Of a stretch of DNA of 6,416 nucleotides, positions 5,601 through 6,416 are shown piece after piece (the stretch's first letter is position 1; each line of letters opens with the position of its first letter). Source of the DNA: JAYUZR01 sp043751595 (lineage in GTDB: Bacteria; Patescibacteriota; UBA1384; CAILIB01); assembly GCA_043751595.1 (NCBI GenBank), contig JAYUZR010000004.1:1-6416 (forward strand), in the 5' to 3' direction. The translations under genes and the position numbers were made by a program. The notes under the pieces are model-generated. The model was not told the origin of the DNA. It saw nothing but the letters and a program-made list of their open reading frames with translations, and searched no databases.

Positions 5601-6416
5601 AAATCTTGGGTCCCAGAATAGCCAACACCGCTACCAGCGGCTGAACCTGTTAGCTTGCCGTTAATATAGAGCCGAGTTTGACTACTATCAATCACCCCTG
5701 CCACATGAGTCCAGGTATTAAGGGGCAGGGTATACGAAAAATTTTTTATGCCAGAGGTAGTGTAGACCTGGAACTGATCAGCTACATTATAATTAATTCC
5801 GTACGCGTAATTAGCGCCGTCACGCTTAGCCATAATACTTGTCCAGCCGGATGGAGAAGCAGTGGGATATACCCACGCCTCCATGGTGACCGTACTAGAT
5901 ACACTGCGATTAAGTGAGGTACTATTTGGGACGAGAATAAAGTCGTTGGTTCCGTCCAGTACGGTTGCTCCACTGCCCGCCACCATCTGCACCTCGTAAG
6001 CACTATCATTACTAGTAGAGCTTGTATTACTAAGCGTAAGGTTCCCCGCCCCTTGCCTTCCTCCACCCGAACAACTGGCATCATTGGCATCGTCGGGAGA
6101 GCAGCCGTGGAAGCCCTGCATTAGTGCCTGGGCGCCGGTTGCCCAAGTTGGACCATTGGTGAGCGTACCAGTATTGGCGTTACCTGAGGAATCTACGGCA
6201 GAAGTACCAGTACCTTCGTCGAAGTGCCAAAGGAGAAGGGTAGTAGCATCTTCAATTACTCGGCGAGCCGGAGAGAAGGCTACTGCGTAGCGGGCAGAAT
6301 TTGAAAGACGAACCTCGTCAACCTGCCCCGCAAAGGGATTACTATCGTGCTTACCAACTCGCACGTTATTTGAGGAGTTGATACTGGTTAAACTTCCTGT
6401 GCTAGACTGCCTCAGC
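2672..6416 (-). CDS. Giant LamG-repeat and beta-propeller surface protein, partial (N-terminus beyond right edge)
   Basis: The frame is open to the right edge, so only the last roughly 1,248 residues are visible. Numbering here starts at the GTG codon 6362-6364, which is not the true start. In order: the end of a LamG core (to about 35, with VDEVRLSNSARY); a LamG 'head' WHFDEGTGT...GTLTNGPTW (46-77); an insert with C88 and C98; LamG core 1 (132-293); a second head (306-337); propeller-like blades (about 420-658); LamG core 2 (687-842); a third head (853-891); LamG core 3 (912-1072); a fourth head (1087-1126); further blade-like sequence (1132-1199); and a basic tail ending RLKGNVRLKGGTRLGR. 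LamG folds usually bind carbohydrate or protein ligands, which suggests a cell-surface adhesion role; this is inference. No transmembrane helix or LPXTG motif is present at the C-terminus. The composition is rich in Ser, Thr and Gly, with only six cysteines. No terminator is seen before mscL, 44 bases on. Confidence 0.9.
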   Translation of the reverse strand, partial: LRQSSTGSLTSINSSNNVRVGKHDSNPFAGQVDEVRLSNSARYAVAFSPARRVIEDATTLLLWHFDEGTGTSAVDSSGNANTGTLTNGPTWATGAQALMQGFHGCSPDDANDASCSGGGRQGAGNLTLSNTSSTSNDSAYEVQMVAGSGATVLDGTNDFILVPNSTSLNRSVSSTVTMEAWVYPTASPSGWTSIMAKRDGANYAYGINYNVADQFQVYTTSGIKNFSYTLPLNTWTHVAGVIDSSQTRLYINGKLTGSAAGSGVGYSGTQDFTIGSSGSNSGSGTELFTGRIDEVRISGSAKYSSDFFPARRLRTESDTAGLWHLDEGTGTTAYDASGNSNVGTLTNGPTWGTGIIRTDPAQGDPLYYKWRVVGGSWSTPAPVPSTTTELPSTGVEIRFNPNGLYGADDKFKIASWAIEALSTSTPQRGSRRSFPRRAHLITSASGIDIIDASTNKLWMRAPVSDGNEWFRAIPYTATMKNGILYVGKSGYGFSRLDFSQDQGLYIHHDQCYYMGASSTQGLAVRATAVNYSTGCDWETSINGYTYGIGVQVIGGVQYFAGAGLDGIYLYNELTHQQNRYVKTSGDDYLSVALTSGGRLYAANSTAGGVDVWTNVTADTADQTGADLSYTTSSTPALLQNTVNSLSVTEGNSTADGVSNVLAVGTNSGADVIDEHSTQASGTVRHYTRQGSVGTSGYSEKNFGGALSFDGTNDFVTQPSPGGAINISTGTIEAWFRTTDSSAGYHAVALKSLAYGFYVHTGTLAIYDWNTSSLRDSGVSVADGVWHHAAVTFDSGVTNGTKLWLDGVLVLTTTITATHAAGVTVGCNAGSGECFSGLVDEVRVSNITRYTTNFTPSTKPFGTDSNTVTSYHFDERDGQNLRGADHNIYQAVLGASSSVASDDPTRVWPALGGTSDKVTSVGLTSSTDKGSALSFDGSDDFVTTSLPATYGPYTLATWVYLASDTTKGAFMKLGNSATGVGLGTGSATFDSNGNELIFLSESIAWKGTGVHIGLGWHHVAATVSVGGALNAYIDGSLIYTSSVSLNTAAGTYVIGGYDVGTPRYTTGTLDDVRVYTSELTAADISSIYNNGFGRTENTIPGLASWYKFNEGTGQTLVDSVRPSATTTRGATSGSASDDPTWVIGSQIGEGHTLWAATNGAGSDDGAVTGILLPSGTQSKVYTTSNSDLSDADVTSLNIGPGGLALIGTEAGAWSVGGAGTPEVASGAKSQPSRLKGNVRLKGGTRLGR
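2768..4630 (-). repeat. Dispersed blade repeat in the surface protein gene, copies split by two LamG units
   Basis: Residues about 579-658 (bases 4391-4630) and about 1132-1199 (bases 2768-2971) align across their whole lengths. Matching landmarks in order are RLYAAN against TLWAAT, SYTTSS against VYTTSN, VNSLSV against VTSLNI, and VGTNSGADV against IGTEAGAWS. The pattern is that of propeller blades (a small strand, a G-rich turn and a GT..GA strand). The roughly 470 residues between the copies are occupied by LamG cores 2 and 3 with their heads. The match is visible by eye; the propeller assignment is inferred. Confidence 0.6.
5354..6319 (-). repeat. 780-bp-spaced repeat inside the surface protein gene (LamG end plus head)
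   Basis: Two 186-base stretches, 6134-6319 and 5354-5539, encode gap-free matching 62-residue segments (16-77 and 276-337). By hand count about 40 of 62 residues are identical. Both run from DEVR through PARR and FDEGTGT or LDEGTGT to GTLTNGPTW. The offset of exactly 260 residues suggests tandem duplication of a head-core LamG unit. The DNA has diverged at many synonymous positions, so the duplication is not recent. Confidence 0.75.

Noticed and set aside
2736..6290. Plus-strand and alternative minus-strand open frames within the surface protein gene
   Set aside because: They are explained by the long, stop-poor main frame, whose LamG motifs continue without interruption. None of the shadows shows a coherent protein.
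6362..6364. GTG as the start codon of the surface protein
   Set aside because: The frame remains open to the window edge, and the upstream codons continue the same LamG core. The true start must lie outside the window.

Overview
All supported genes in this window lie on the minus strand, so the biological reading order runs from the right end to the left. The window suggests a member of the Candidate Phyla Radiation (Patescibacteria). Three things point there: a small one-TM protein of a type I associate with those genomes, a giant LamG/propeller surface protein with 'FDEGTGT...DSSGN...GTLTNGPTW' segments, and a very compact MscL. This is inferred from family resemblance and was not tested by any search. 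No TGA stop is used in the window. None of the four gene starts visible here has a recognisable Shine-Dalgarno sequence.

Right part (2672-6416): the C-terminal portion of a very large, Ser/Thr/Gly-rich secreted or surface protein. Its reading frame stays open through the right edge. It holds the end of one LamG (concanavalin A-like) core, three more complete cores, and beta-propeller-like blades split into two groups by two of the LamG units. It ends in a short basic tail.

Centre (2289-2627): mscL, encoding a mechanosensitive channel, starts 44 bases after the surface-protein stop. It is followed by a perfect 17-bp hairpin (2182-2219). The 2080-2288 spacer also carries a possible promoter for the next gene.

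Left part (1-2079): a 147-residue membrane-anchored protein of unknown function ends in a second strong hairpin (1590-1619). Next come a soluble GAF-containing histidine kinase and, overlapping it by 8 bases, a response regulator cut by the left edge. The kinase has a -10-like TACAAT placed so that its mRNA would be leaderless or nearly so.

The kinase and regulator very probably form one two-component pair. Nothing visible connects them functionally to the channel or the surface protein. The two hairpins divide the window into three likely transcription units: surface protein with or without mscL, the small membrane protein alone, and kinase-regulator.
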